Source: Richelia sinica FACHB-800 (lineage in GTDB: Bacteria > Cyanobacteriota > Cyanobacteriia > Cyanobacteriales > Nostocaceae). Taken from it: a stretch of 64,000 nucleotides of DNA. The stretch lies in NCBI RefSeq assembly GCF_014698825.1, contig NZ_JACJTT010000007.1, forward strand, positions 62,001-126,000, given 5' to 3'. A model generated the notes under the pieces. The model saw only the letters and a list, made by a program, of their open reading frames with translations. It searched no databases and had not been told where the DNA came from. Both the position numbers and the translations under genes were made by a program. Positions 35,782 through 44,773 of the stretch are shown here, piece after piece. The stretch's first letter is position 1, and the number at the start of each line of letters is the position of its first letter.

Positions 35782-37182
35782 CTGCTTCCCATACTCCCGG
35801 AGTTGTTGTAATAGCTTTTCTTGGGAGGAAGTGGGGGAAGTTGTCCCTTCCCGTGGTTGAGGCTGGTTGTTTGAATTTTCTATCACTTCTGATGTGGGCT
35901 GTGGTACTAAAGCCTGTTGCTTGGGAAGAGGTGGGGTAATTACGACATCGGGAGAAACGACAGAGGCTTTGAGTGAATCTAAAGTGATAGCAACCTTGGT
36001 TTGTTGCTCCATATCTTGAGTAGAAGAAACTAATTTACTCAAACCATTGACTAGTTGCAGCAGATTTTTGCGGAAACTAGGGTCACCTGTTAATTCATCT
36101 AAGTCAGAAGTAATTTTTTGAGTATTTTCAAATGTCACCCTAGCTGCATCTAGAGTTTGTTGTAGTAAGACGACATTTTTAGGGTCGTTTAAATTTTTAG
36201 AAGCATCTCGCAAATTAGCGGAAGCTTCAGCAGCGTTGGCAGATAGGGTTTCTAAATTTTTCAATACTTCTCCAGTTGTTAAACGATTAACTGCTGGTGA
36301 AAGACTACTAACAGTAAGACGTAGCTGGTTACTAGTTTGAGTAATATTATTTAAAGCCCCGACGAGAGAAGTTCGATTTTCTGTCAATAAACTGTCTAAA
36401 TTGTTGAGCAATCGATTCGCTTGTCTGGCTGTGACACTAAATTCACTAGCGGTTGCACCTAATTGATTAACTGTTTTGTTAGTTGATGCACTAAGTTGAT
36501 TAGTTGTCCGCTGGACTGTTACCGCAGTGTTAGAAAATATGCCTAATTGTCCTTTAAAACTTTTACTCAAACTTTGTAAATCTCGACTTAATGCCGCAAC
36601 ATTAGTGGCTGCATCTGTGGAAGTTACTAAGAGTTTATTAATATTTTGATAAAATTGTTGATTATTGTAACGATTGGCTAAATCAGTTGATTGACGAATG
36701 AGTTCGTCTACGCTAATACCAATTTGACCTTTGAGTCGTGAACCATTACAAATAATTAAACTAGGATTACAATCTTTGTCTAAAGGTTTGGCAAGAGTTC
36801 CCTGTGGGATGTTGCTCTGGGGTCTAATATCAATAATACTTTCACTAATTAGGCCACTTTGATTGGCTTCGATAATAGAATCACGGGGAATTAACAAATC
36901 TGGTGAGGAAATTTCGATTTTGACATCCACAGCATTTGGTTTGGTTTGAATACCAGTAATGCTGCCCACTTCTACACCACGATAGCGGACTGGTGAACCT
37001 TTTTCCATGCCCTCAGCATTAGCAAATTCAACTATAGCTGTGTAAGAACTGCGTCCTGGGGTAACTCTATTCAACCAAAAAATAATTACTCCAAATGCTC
37101 CTAAACCTAATAGAAGCAACAAACCTACCGAACCTTCTCTAAATGTTCGTACAGAAGTGAATTTGCCAATTAAACCTTGCAT
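35743..37182 (-). CDS. MlaD/MCE-domain protein of a lipid ABC transporter
   Basis: 479 residues. One TM helix (about 18-36, SVGLLLLLGLGAFGVIIFWL), then an MCE domain (about 40-125: TAIVEFANAEGMEKGSPVRYRGVEVGSITGI). A long alpha-helical region follows (about 170-400) rich in Asn/Ser/Leu, as in chloroplast TGD2-like or cyanobacterial MCE proteins. It would bridge inner and outer membrane for lipids. The last residues GTGNREQVTGNR are read from the heptamer array. The ATPase gene ends 51 bases upstream on the same strand. Confidence 0.92.
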   Translation of the reverse strand: MQGLIGKFTSVRTFREGSVGLLLLLGLGAFGVIIFWLNRVTPGRSSYTAIVEFANAEGMEKGSPVRYRGVEVGSITGIQTKPNAVDVKIEISSPDLLIPRDSIIEANQSGLISESIIDIRPQSNIPQGTLAKPLDKDCNPSLIICNGSRLKGQIGISVDELIRQSTDLANRYNNQQFYQNINKLLVTSTDAATNVAALSRDLQSLSKSFKGQLGIFSNTAVTVQRTTNQLSASTNKTVNQLGATASEFSVTARQANRLLNNLDSLLTENRTSLVGALNNITQTSNQLRLTVSSLSPAVNRLTTGEVLKNLETLSANAAEASANLRDASKNLNDPKNVVLLQQTLDAARVTFENTQKITSDLDELTGDPSFRKNLLQLVNGLSKLVSSTQDMEQQTKVAITLDSLKASVVSPDVVITPPLPKQQALVPQPTSEVIENSNNQPQPREGTTSPTSSQEKLLQQLREYGKQGTGNREQVTGNR

Positions 37183-37232
37183 GTGTTGTTCTACCCAAAA
37201 ATTAGTTCTGAGTTGTGTGATTCTAAGTTAAG

Positions 37233-38015
37233 TTAACCAGCTACTTGTATTGGGCCATTTACACTCCCACTCATAAATTGTCTGATCAAAGGATGCTCTG
37301 TGTGATCTATTTCGCTTACTGTACCTTGCCATTGCACTCTACCTTGATAAAGAAATACTAATCTATCAGCAGTACGTCGAATGGTACTATCTTGGTGAGT
37401 GACGATGACATAGGTACTACAAATACCTTGGGTATTTTGTAAGCTACGGATTAAATCTTCGATGACTGTGGAAGCTATGGGGTCTAGTCCAGCGGTGGGT
37501 TCATCGTAGAGAAGAACTTCTGTCCCAGCTTGGGTATTTTCAGGGTTGGACATAATAGCACGGGCAAAACTAACTCGTTTTCGCATCCCACCAGATAATT
37601 CTGAGGGATAGAGATGACCAATACCTGGTAAACCAACCATTTCTAATTTTTGCTCGACTAGTTCACGAATATGCGATCGCTCTAGGCGAGAATGTTGATA
37701 TAACAAAAACCCTACATTTTCATCCACTGTTAACGAGTCAAATAAAGCTGCTTGCTGAAATACCATGCCAATACCCACAGGGTCGGTATTATCTTCTACT
37801 AAACCCTCTCTGAGTTTGCCATCAATATAAATTTCCCCAGTATCAGGCTTTAATAACCCAGCTATTACCCGTAAAATAGTTGACTTGCCAGTTCCAGAAG
37901 GGCCAATAATGCCTACGGCTTCCCCTCGGTAAATAGTTAAATCAACATTGTCCAAAACTTGATGATCACCAAAAGTTTTAGAAATGCCTTTTAGCTCAAT
38001 TAATGGTTCAGTCAT
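37233..38015 (-). CDS. MlaF-type ABC transporter ATPase (lipid transport)
   Basis: 260 residues. Walker A GPSGTGKSTILR, Q-loop MVFQQAALFDSL, signature LSGGMRKRVSFARAI, Walker B VLLYDEPTAGLD, switch His VTHQD. The G-GMRKR variant is typical of MlaF/Ttg2A. It sits upstream of the MlaD-like gene, likely in one operon. No MlaE permease is in the window. The chloroplast counterparts are TGD3 (ATPase) and TGD2 (MCE). Confidence 0.93.
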   Translation of the reverse strand: MTEPLIELKGISKTFGDHQVLDNVDLTIYRGEAVGIIGPSGTGKSTILRVIAGLLKPDTGEIYIDGKLREGLVEDNTDPVGIGMVFQQAALFDSLTVDENVGFLLYQHSRLERSHIRELVEQKLEMVGLPGIGHLYPSELSGGMRKRVSFARAIMSNPENTQAGTEVLLYDEPTAGLDPIASTVIEDLIRSLQNTQGICSTYVIVTHQDSTIRRTADRLVFLYQGRVQWQGTVSEIDHTEHPLIRQFMSGSVNGPIQVAG

Positions 38016-38113
38016 TGGTAATAGTTCATTGATGATAATGAATTAAGCATCAGTGTAACAGTGTTCAAAATTCGCGCGTACTTATTGATGCTGGCAAAAT
38101 CGAAAACTGACAA

Positions 38114-39622
38114 ATGGGAAACATGGCAAATTTTGATGTCATCGTCATTGGTAGTGGGATTGGTGGGTTATGCGCTGCGGCCTTACTGGCCCGTTATGGT
38201 CGCAAGGTAATTGTCTGTGAAAGTCACACCATTGCCGGTGGTGCTGCTCATACCTTTAAACGCAGGGGTTTTGAATTTGATTCCGGCCCTTCCTTTTATT
38301 GTGGTTTAAGTCATACCGAGAGTTTAAATCCCCTCAAGCAAGTTTTAGATGCGATCGCTCAATCTCTCCAAGTTATACCCTATGATCCTCTAGGACACTA
38401 CCATTTTCCCGAAGGCTCTTTCCCTGTGTATAGCGATGGGAAACGTTACCTTCAAGAGTTACAAAAAATCACACCCCAAGGTGCTAAAGAATTCCAACTG
38501 TTTGAACAACGCTTGCTAGGACTCTACACAGCGATGAAAGATATTCCTACCCTAGCATTGCGCTCAGATTGGCAAATCATCCCCCTATTAATCCAACGGT
38601 ATCTACCATCCTTAGGCAAAATGTTAGTTCATTTGCCCCTACTGCAAAGTTCCGTAGGTCAGGTCATGGATACAACCATTCAAGACCCTTGGGTGAGAAG
38701 ATTGATTGACCTGGAATGCTTTCTCCTCTCTGGTTTAAAGGCAGAAGGAACCATCACCCCAGAAGTAGCTTTTATGCTGGGTGAGCGCTCTCGTGCGGGT
38801 GTAGAATATCCCGTAGGCGGTAGTAAAGCCATTGTTAATGCCTTAGTCAAAGGTTTGCAACATTGGGGTGGTGAGTTGCGCTTGGGCTGTCATGTAGAGC
38901 AAATTCTCGTGGCAGGGGGAAAAGCTCAAGGAGTAAAATTACGCAGTGGCGAAATTCTCACAGCAGAAGTAGTAATTTCCAATGCCACAATTTGGGATAC
39001 TTACAACCATCTACTACACCCGGAAGACTTACCAGCAAGTTATCGTCAAGCAGCCATCAATACACCAGCAGTAGATAGCTTTATGCACCTACATTTAGGA
39101 ATCAGAGGCGATGGCTTAGAAAATTTAACAGGACATCACGTAGTCGTTCATGACTCTCATCAAGATATTACAGCACCTGGAAATACTTGCATGATTTCTA
39201 TTCCCAGTGTTTGGGATGGTACTTTAGCACCACCAGGACATCATGTGATTCATGCCTATACCTTAGAACCCTATGGTGGATGGGAAAGAAATGATAGTTA
39301 TGCCAGCAAAAAACGGGAAAAAGCCCAAACTTTATATCGTGCCCTAGAGCGAATTATCCCTGATATTCGGGAGCGTGTGGTGTTGGAATTAATTGGTACA
39401 CCTCTAACCCACGCGCATTATTTACGTCGTCATCAAGGAACCTACGGCCCAGCCATTGCCGCTGGAAAAGGTATGTTTCCCAGCACACACACACCCATCA
39501 AGGGTTTATATCGTGTAGGTGACAGCACTCTACCGGGAATTGGTGTCCCGGCTATAGCTGAATCAGGTATTTTATGTGCCAATACCTTGGTGAGTGTACA
39601 GGAAATGATGATTGGGAATTGA
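38114..39622 (+). CDS. FAD-dependent oxidoreductase, phytoene desaturase/CRTISO family
   Basis: 502 residues. Rossmann fold at the N-terminus (FDVIVIGSGIGGLCAAALLARYGRKVIVCE) and the family VPGGxxG-like C-terminal motif GVPAIAESGILCANTLV. GGAAHTFKRRGFEFDSGPSF is typical of CrtI/CRTISO-like enzymes. It could be a carotenoid isomerase or desaturase relative. There is no carotenoid gene beside it, so the substrate is open. A second ATG nine bases downstream (MANFDV) is an alternative start. Confidence 0.85.
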   Translation: MGNMANFDVIVIGSGIGGLCAAALLARYGRKVIVCESHTIAGGAAHTFKRRGFEFDSGPSFYCGLSHTESLNPLKQVLDAIAQSLQVIPYDPLGHYHFPEGSFPVYSDGKRYLQELQKITPQGAKEFQLFEQRLLGLYTAMKDIPTLALRSDWQIIPLLIQRYLPSLGKMLVHLPLLQSSVGQVMDTTIQDPWVRRLIDLECFLLSGLKAEGTITPEVAFMLGERSRAGVEYPVGGSKAIVNALVKGLQHWGGELRLGCHVEQILVAGGKAQGVKLRSGEILTAEVVISNATIWDTYNHLLHPEDLPASYRQAAINTPAVDSFMHLHLGIRGDGLENLTGHHVVVHDSHQDITAPGNTCMISIPSVWDGTLAPPGHHVIHAYTLEPYGGWERNDSYASKKREKAQTLYRALERIIPDIRERVVLELIGTPLTHAHYLRRHQGTYGPAIAAGKGMFPSTHTPIKGLYRVGDSTLPGIGVPAIAESGILCANTLVSVQEMMIGN

Positions 39623-39647
39623 AATTTACTATACTTCTTCAATCTCT

Positions 39648-39710
39648 CTGTCACCTGTCACCTGTCACCTGTCACCTGTCACCTGTTCCCTGTTACCTCT
39701 CCCCTGCTAC
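39648..39710. repeat. about nine tandem heptamers CTGTCAC-type
   Basis: Five perfect CTGTCAC units (39648-39682) are followed by CTGTTCC, CTGTTAC, CTCTCCC and CTGCTAC. The stop codon TAA of the DUF3370 gene (39693-39695, minus strand) lies in CTGTTAC. The array fills the space to the convergent oxidoreductase gene (ends 39622). Confidence 0.95.
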
Positions 39711-41066
39711 CTCCTGGGTAGAAACAGTCAACACTTGTGGTGGACTAGCATCTGGTGGATAAAGAAAGTCTACTTCTACCAAACGGCGATCGCTTGGTTG
39801 CATATTTAATAATACCAATGGTTCCCCTGGCTGGCCTCTTCTCTGAACTAAATGGACAAACTCAGTTTTGGGCTGACCTTGGTCATTGGTATATCTTACC
39901 CGCACAGTTCCCCGAAAGAAGACTTGACGGGCAGGTGTGGTAAAAAAGCGTAGTCCTGACTTACTCAACTGGTCTTCCTTGATAGGAGTCTGCACTGACA
40001 CAGTGACTTTTTGCGGTTGGGATGTATTGTTATACAGCGGCAATTGCAAACTGTATTGAATACCATAGTTACCATGGGCACGATAAGCTGTGTCAGGATA
40101 ACGTACTAACATTGATGCAGTTTGAATTTGACCAGTGCCTAAAGTGCCTCCATGTAATGTACTCAAACCATAGGAAAAAGCTTGACCTGGTGAGGGAATG
40201 GTTAAATATTTCGTTTCTGGACTATCTACAATATTCGCTCGCCATTGGGAACCTTGAGCTACTCCAGCTACTCGACCATAAATTCTTGGTTTACCAGTTT
40301 CTTCTAAAGGAGTTGGGGTTTTATCTCTAGGTGTGGACAATTCACCTTGATTGAGTAATTCTTCCCATTCTTCTAAACTAGGCGCACGTTCGCTGCCATC
40401 AGCGTTAAGGGGAGCAAACTTAGCTAAACTAGCTGCGTAAACAGTGCCATCACTCCTTAATCGCATATATGTAGAGCGGCCATTGAGAGGCGGTGTGAGT
40501 CCTTGTACCGGAATGGGCAGATTTAATAACATTTGACTTTGCCCTGGAGGAATGACGATTTTGGCAGGAAAAATTGGCTGTCGTCTTCCTCTCAAAATAT
40601 CTGAAGTTACCCGGCTACCAGGCCCAGCAAACACCTTCCCAGAATTATTAGGGATAAATGAATCTAATTGAATAAAGGGGGCATCTGGTTGGCTTAAATA
40701 ACTCGCTCCTTGCAAAATATTGACGGTCACTGGTTGAGCACCAGGGTTATGGAGGATGACTCCCAAGTAGAGGGAACGTAAATTTTCCGGTGGTTCGGCC
40801 TTGGCAACATGGTGGGCAAAAATATCAAATCTGCCTTGGAAGGGAAAATTTAAATGGGCTGTGGGTACTTTTTTTCCTTGACTAGGAAAGGTGGAAAGTA
40901 AAATTCCTTCTTTGAGAACTAATTCAGGGCTATTGCTATTAAAGACGGGAACTTGATCTAATTGTCCTGGCAGAGGACGGACTGATTGTGGTTGAACAAC
41001 TTCTGCAACTGGAGGAGTAACTGGAAGTGTTTGAGCGAGAGTCAAAGCAAGTAGTAGTGGCAACAT
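39693..41066 (-). CDS. DUF3370 domain protein, secreted
   Basis: 457 residues. N-terminal signal peptide (MLPLLLALTLAQTLPVTPP), then a large beta-rich domain (SPELVLKEGILLSTFPSQGKK, NPGAQPVTVNILQGASYLSQ, GRSTYMRLRSDGTVYAASLA) that I know as DUF3370 from cyanobacteria. Probably periplasmic or outer-membrane associated. Function unknown. The last residues EVAGER come from the heptamer array. No operon partner: the gene upstream is 38 bases away on the same strand (Pcp-like). Confidence 0.88.
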   Translation of the reverse strand: MLPLLLALTLAQTLPVTPPVAEVVQPQSVRPLPGQLDQVPVFNSNSPELVLKEGILLSTFPSQGKKVPTAHLNFPFQGRFDIFAHHVAKAEPPENLRSLYLGVILHNPGAQPVTVNILQGASYLSQPDAPFIQLDSFIPNNSGKVFAGPGSRVTSDILRGRRQPIFPAKIVIPPGQSQMLLNLPIPVQGLTPPLNGRSTYMRLRSDGTVYAASLAKFAPLNADGSERAPSLEEWEELLNQGELSTPRDKTPTPLEETGKPRIYGRVAGVAQGSQWRANIVDSPETKYLTIPSPGQAFSYGLSTLHGGTLGTGQIQTASMLVRYPDTAYRAHGNYGIQYSLQLPLYNNTSQPQKVTVSVQTPIKEDQLSKSGLRFFTTPARQVFFRGTVRVRYTNDQGQPKTEFVHLVQRRGQPGEPLVLLNMQPSDRRLVEVDFLYPPDASPPQVLTVSTQEVAGER

Positions 41067-41103
41067 GATACTGAATAAATTTTCCTGTAAGACGCTGATA
41101 ATG

Positions 41104-41640
41104 TTATGTAAGTGCCAGGTTGTTAATGATTAAAACAAAATCAGCAATAATCCCTACCAAGTTATCTTGATTCAAAATCGGCACATGGATAAAAATGCAA
41201 GGAATTGTTAGTTGGGATTGGCTTAAATACTCTAAAACTGAATAATAAAGTCCTTCACAAACAAACTTACCACAGTCATAGCTAATCTCAACTTCTGTTG
41301 TTCCTGTGATTAATTTTTCAATATCAACGGTGGTTTGGAGAACTTTTTCCTTGCCATCTTCACAGGCAATATTTGTACTTCGAGCCATGACTTCTACACT
41401 TAATTTTTGACGACTGGCAGCCATGCCACAACAAATGACGTAATCAGGTTGGAGGTCATTAATTTTGGCAATAACTTCAGAACTAGCGATTTGAACATCT
41501 ACTCTTAAGCGGTGCAAAAAAAATAAATGATGGGGGAGGGAAGCCATTTTGGCTAGTTCGAGTAGTAAATCATCAGAGGAATTTGACTGTTGATCACTCA
41601 ACCAAATGTCAAAAGAAGTTAAGAGAATTCTTTTCTGCAT
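41104..41640 (-). CDS. pyroglutamyl-peptidase I-like protein (peptidase C15)
   Basis: 178 residues, slightly shorter than Pcp (about 210). LLTSFDIWLSD resembles the Pcp start, YDCGKFVCEGLYYSVLEYL carries the nucleophile Cys, and IFIHVP the His. The catalytic Glu region is less clear, so activity is uncertain. Pcp removes N-terminal pyroglutamate. It lies just upstream of the DUF3370 gene on the same strand and diverges from hisH. Confidence 0.82.
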   Translation of the reverse strand: MQKRILLTSFDIWLSDQQSNSSDDLLLELAKMASLPHHLFFLHRLRVDVQIASSEVIAKINDLQPDYVICCGMAASRQKLSVEVMARSTNIACEDGKEKVLQTTVDIEKLITGTTEVEISYDCGKFVCEGLYYSVLEYLSQSQLTIPCIFIHVPILNQDNLVGIIADFVLIINNLALT

Positions 41641-41704
41641 AAAAAATATTATTTAGAATTAAAATATAAACACCCTCCCTAATAAATTGACAAGGAGCAG
41701 GTTA

Positions 41705-42340
41705 ATGCCAGTAATTGCAGTCGTAGATTATGAGATGGGAAATTTGCACTCAGTCTGCAAAGGTTTAGAAAAGGCTGGGGCAACTCCTAAAGTAACTTAT
41801 TGTGCCAAGGAATTAGAGCAAGCTGATGCAATAGTTTTGCCTGGTGTAGGAGCATTTGATCCGGCGGTACAACACTTGCGGGCACGGGGTTTGGAGCAAC
41901 CAATTAAAGATGCGATCGCTTCCGGCAAACATTTTTTAGGGATTTGTTTAGGACTGCAAATTCTCTTTGAATCCAGCGCGGAAGGTACTCAACCTGGTCT
42001 GGGAATTGTGCGCGGAAAAGTGCGTCGATTTCGTCCAGAAGCAGGAATTGCCATTCCTCACATGGGTTGGAATCAACTGCAACTAACTCAGCCAAAAAGC
42101 ACTTTATGGGAGCATTTGCCTGCTCAACCTTGGGTTTATTTTGTTCATTCCTACTATGTTGAACCAACTGAACCTCATGTTCGTGCAGCAGTAGTGACTC
42201 ACGGTAGTCAAACTGTCACCGCAGCGATCGCTCATAATAATCTCATGGCAGTTCAATTCCACCCGGAAAAATCATCCAATATAGGATTGCAAATTTTATC
42301 TAATTTTGTTTCTCAAGTCCGAGAAAAAGTTCCTGCTTAA
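41705..42340 (+). CDS. hisH: imidazole glycerol phosphate synthase, glutaminase subunit HisH
   Basis: 211 residues from ATG 41705, set by AAGGAG at 41692-41697. An upstream in-frame TTG at 41687 is rejected. The class I glutaminase triad is visible: Cys in GICLGLQILF, His and Glu in QFHPEKS. VVDYEMGNLHSVCKG is the HisH start. It supplies ammonia to HisF, which is encoded at 8498-9271 in this window. HisF and HisH are separated by 32 kb. Confidence 0.97.
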   Translation: MPVIAVVDYEMGNLHSVCKGLEKAGATPKVTYCAKELEQADAIVLPGVGAFDPAVQHLRARGLEQPIKDAIASGKHFLGICLGLQILFESSAEGTQPGLGIVRGKVRRFRPEAGIAIPHMGWNQLQLTQPKSTLWEHLPAQPWVYFVHSYYVEPTEPHVRAAVVTHGSQTVTAAIAHNNLMAVQFHPEKSSNIGLQILSNFVSQVREKVPA

Positions 42341-42455
42341 TCAAAATTAATATATTGTTAGTTGTCAAAAGTTAGCTCTTTTTTGTTGGCCAGCAAAAAC
42401 CAATAATCTACGACTAATGACAAATAACCAATCAACAATGACCAATGACTAATCA

Positions 42456-43016
42456 ATGAGTCTGAGAATTTACGGGAATCGGCTGCTAAAAACTTTGCCA
42501 GGACAAGACACTAGACCCACCAGTGGGAGAGTGCGAGAAGCGGTTTTTAATATTTGGCAGGGAACAATTAGCGGTTGTCGCTGGTTGGATCTATGTGCTG
42601 GTAGCGGTTCAATGGGTGCAGAGGCTTTATGTAGAGGAGCCAGTTTAGCAATAGGAATTGAACAATCTAGTCGGGCCTGCGAAATTATTCGCCAAAATTG
42701 GCAGCAAGTAGCGAATTCTGAACAAAAATTTCAGATATTGCGAGGCAATGTTATTCAACAATTAAAAAATTTATCAGGAAAACAATTTGATCGAATCTAT
42801 TTTGATCCACCCTATGCAAGTGGTTTATATGTACCAGTTTTAGAAGCGATCGCTCAATATCAAATTTTAGATCCTCAAGGTGAAATAGCTGTCGAACACA
42901 ATCCCCATAACTGGACACCACCAGTCATTCCTAACTGGGAAGTTTGCCGTCAAAAAGTTTATGGCAACACAGGCTTAACCTTTTACCAAACCCTCGAACC
43001 AGAACAGATGGAATGA
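42456..43016 (+). CDS. rsmD: 16S rRNA (guanine-N2)-methyltransferase RsmD
   Basis: 186 residues. It methylates G966 (E. coli numbering) of 16S rRNA. SAM loop WLDLCAGSGSMGAEALCRGA, catalytic DPPY in RIYFDPPYASG, and the RPTSGRVREAVFNIW start motif. Upstream (42412-42455) lies a degenerate repeat of TGACCAAT type. It ends 115 codons before petG on the opposite strand. Typical length. Confidence 0.94.
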   Translation: MSLRIYGNRLLKTLPGQDTRPTSGRVREAVFNIWQGTISGCRWLDLCAGSGSMGAEALCRGASLAIGIEQSSRACEIIRQNWQQVANSEQKFQILRGNVIQQLKNLSGKQFDRIYFDPPYASGLYVPVLEAIAQYQILDPQGEIAVEHNPHNWTPPVIPNWEVCRQKVYGNTGLTFYQTLEPEQME

Positions 43017-43217
43017 TGGGGTGATAGATGCACAACAATTTAGATTCTCTTTCAGACCCCACCACCCATAACTTGGGCACAAAATACCCCAATCAAAAAT
43101 GCAAAAGCTTGTTTATTCAGCTTTTTAGTGATTTTGATTAGTGCTTTCATTTTTGCCAAGCAGCACTAGACAGTCATCACCAGGCCATTTATGCCTTCCG
43201 ACTTCTGACTGGTAAAA

Positions 43218-43331
43218 TCAGCCGCCCAATTCTGTAGGACGCTTATATTGCTTATAAGCAGCGTAAAAGAGTCCGCTCAGAGTCACGAAAATCAAACCAA
43301 GGACAATACCTGAGAGCAGGGGTTCAACCAC
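43218..43331 (-). CDS. petG: cytochrome b6f subunit PetG
   Basis: 37 residues, start GTG 43331 after [27 protein letters not shown], then [16 protein letters not shown]. This is PetG, a single-TM small subunit required for assembly and stability of the b6f complex. It is too short to be called by length-limited finders. It is divergent from cytM (210 bases), another electron-transport gene. Confidence 0.97.
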   Translation of the reverse strand: MVEPLLSGIVLGLIFVTLSGLFYAAYKQYKRPTELGG

Positions 43332-43540
43332 TGTAAATCTCCTCTTTGCAATTGTTAAACATTTGTTTCCTGTTTTTGATTTTACCAAATTTAGACTGAA
43401 TCCCCTGCCCTCAGAGGCTTTTAGACCATAAATAATTTAAAAAAAATATCATCTGTGCTTGCAGACACAATCAAGAAATTTTAAGCTATGTGTAGGGAAT
43501 GAAAACTTATTCGTAAACCTACATTGGAACAGTAAACCTT

Positions 43541-43915
43541 TTGGATAACCAGCTTACCAAACCTGAAAACATTATTCAGCAGATCGTGTTGTTAGTAGTC
43601 GCGATTCTGGTGGTAATTCCTTTGGCCCTTTTTGGCGTGCAAATGATTCAAGCCTCCGACCCTTACGTCAAAAACGTCCTGACTCAACCAGGAGACCCCA
43701 TACAAGGAAAAGCAATCTTTCAAATTAACTGTGCTGGATGTCACGGTTGGGAAGGAAATGGACTAGTAGGTCCTAGTTTACAAGCCGTTTCCAAGCGCAA
43801 ATCTCGTTATGGACTCATCCACCAAGTAATTAGTGGTGAAACGCCACCCATGCCGAAATTTCAACCAAGTCCCCAAGAAATGGCAGATTTGTTAAGCTAT
43901 TTAGAAAATTTGTGA
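43541..43915 (+). CDS. cytM: membrane-anchored cytochrome c CytM
   Basis: 124 residues. N-terminal TM anchor (about 14-34, IVLLVVAILVVIPLALFGVQM), then a class I c domain with heme motif NCAGCH and axial Met in PPMPKFQPSPQEMADLLSYL. SLQAVSKRKSRYGLI is typical CytM wording. CytM is an auxiliary c-type cytochrome of cyanobacteria thought to connect to respiratory and photosynthetic electron flow under stress. The start is TTG 43541, which matches the expected MDNQLTKPE N-terminus. Confidence 0.93.
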   Translation: MDNQLTKPENIIQQIVLLVVAILVVIPLALFGVQMIQASDPYVKNVLTQPGDPIQGKAIFQINCAGCHGWEGNGLVGPSLQAVSKRKSRYGLIHQVISGETPPMPKFQPSPQEMADLLSYLENL

Positions 43916-43962
43916 AGTTTTATTTAGTTTAGTTATCACTGAAGTCACCGTCAACCACAAGA

Positions 43963-44433
43963 TTAGGTGAGTTTGAAGTTACATTCCAGAATCAATTTTT
44001 GATTGACCAGGGAATAAGGTTGGATTTTCAAAGCCTGGTTAAAAGCTTTAATAGCATCACTATATTTACCTAAAGCTGCATAACACAATCCCATGCCATG
44101 TAGCGCCCCAAAGTGTACAGAATTAAGCTGAATCACCATTTTACAGTCAGCTAAAGACTTTTGATATTGACCAATACTGTAATAAAGAAAAGCTCTACGG
44201 TTCCATGCTTCAGCAAAATCAGGCTGCTTTTGAATCAATTCCGTCAGCACTGTTTCTGCCTTGATTACTTCACCCGCATCAATTAATTTTTGACTATAGT
44301 CAATCTGTTCTAGTCCATAAATTCCCTTTTGGTGAAACCAGATCCGCCATATTTTTCGTGTAGCTTGTTCACGAATTTTCGCATCAGGATTTTTCAAATC
44401 TTCAAGTAGAGAATTGATAGATAAAGAATCCAT
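43963..44433 (-). CDS. TPR-repeat protein
   Basis: 156 residues. About three tetratricopeptide units from 60 to 145 (AEAWNRRAFLYYSIGQYQKS, GALHGMGLCYAALGKYSDAI). The N-terminal 45 residues look HEAT-like (LLEDLKNPDAKIREQATRKIWRIWF). Soluble; likely an adaptor. Function unknown. It faces cytM convergently, 47 bases apart. Confidence 0.85.
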   Translation of the reverse strand: MDSLSINSLLEDLKNPDAKIREQATRKIWRIWFHQKGIYGLEQIDYSQKLIDAGEVIKAETVLTELIQKQPDFAEAWNRRAFLYYSIGQYQKSLADCKMVIQLNSVHFGALHGMGLCYAALGKYSDAIKAFNQALKIQPYSLVNQKLILECNFKLT

Positions 44434-44773
44434 GAAGTTGATATTAATGAAATTATCTTGGGTTTATCCCACAAAATTATCTCTTATATTTTGATTAAAG
44501 TCATCCTAAATTGACCTTTCCCCTCTAATTTTCTAATGAAAGTAATTTGCAATTACATCTAGTATAAATTTTCTATCAATTACAAATTAATCAACCTGGA
44601 CTTGATCAGATTTTTCTGGCTTGGATATGTTCCAGAATTAGGGGTAATTAGTATTAAATATGACCGATTGTCATAAAATTTTATGTAATGACAGCCTGCG
44701 GTAAGTGAACGAATAGGAAATTTTTAGCTATTACTCATCAATTGATAGCAAATGAAACCTGAACATTCTCATT
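44434..44773. other. gap between the TPR gene and lptC
   Basis: 340 bases, AT-rich. It holds the promoter of the TPR gene and the 3' end of the lptC unit. No gene, RNA or repeat array is seen. Confidence 0.5.

Noticed and set aside
39574-39809. Two plus-strand frames reading HLSPVTCHLSPV
   Set aside because: They are translations of the CTGTCAC heptamer array and of the antisense of the DUF3370 gene.
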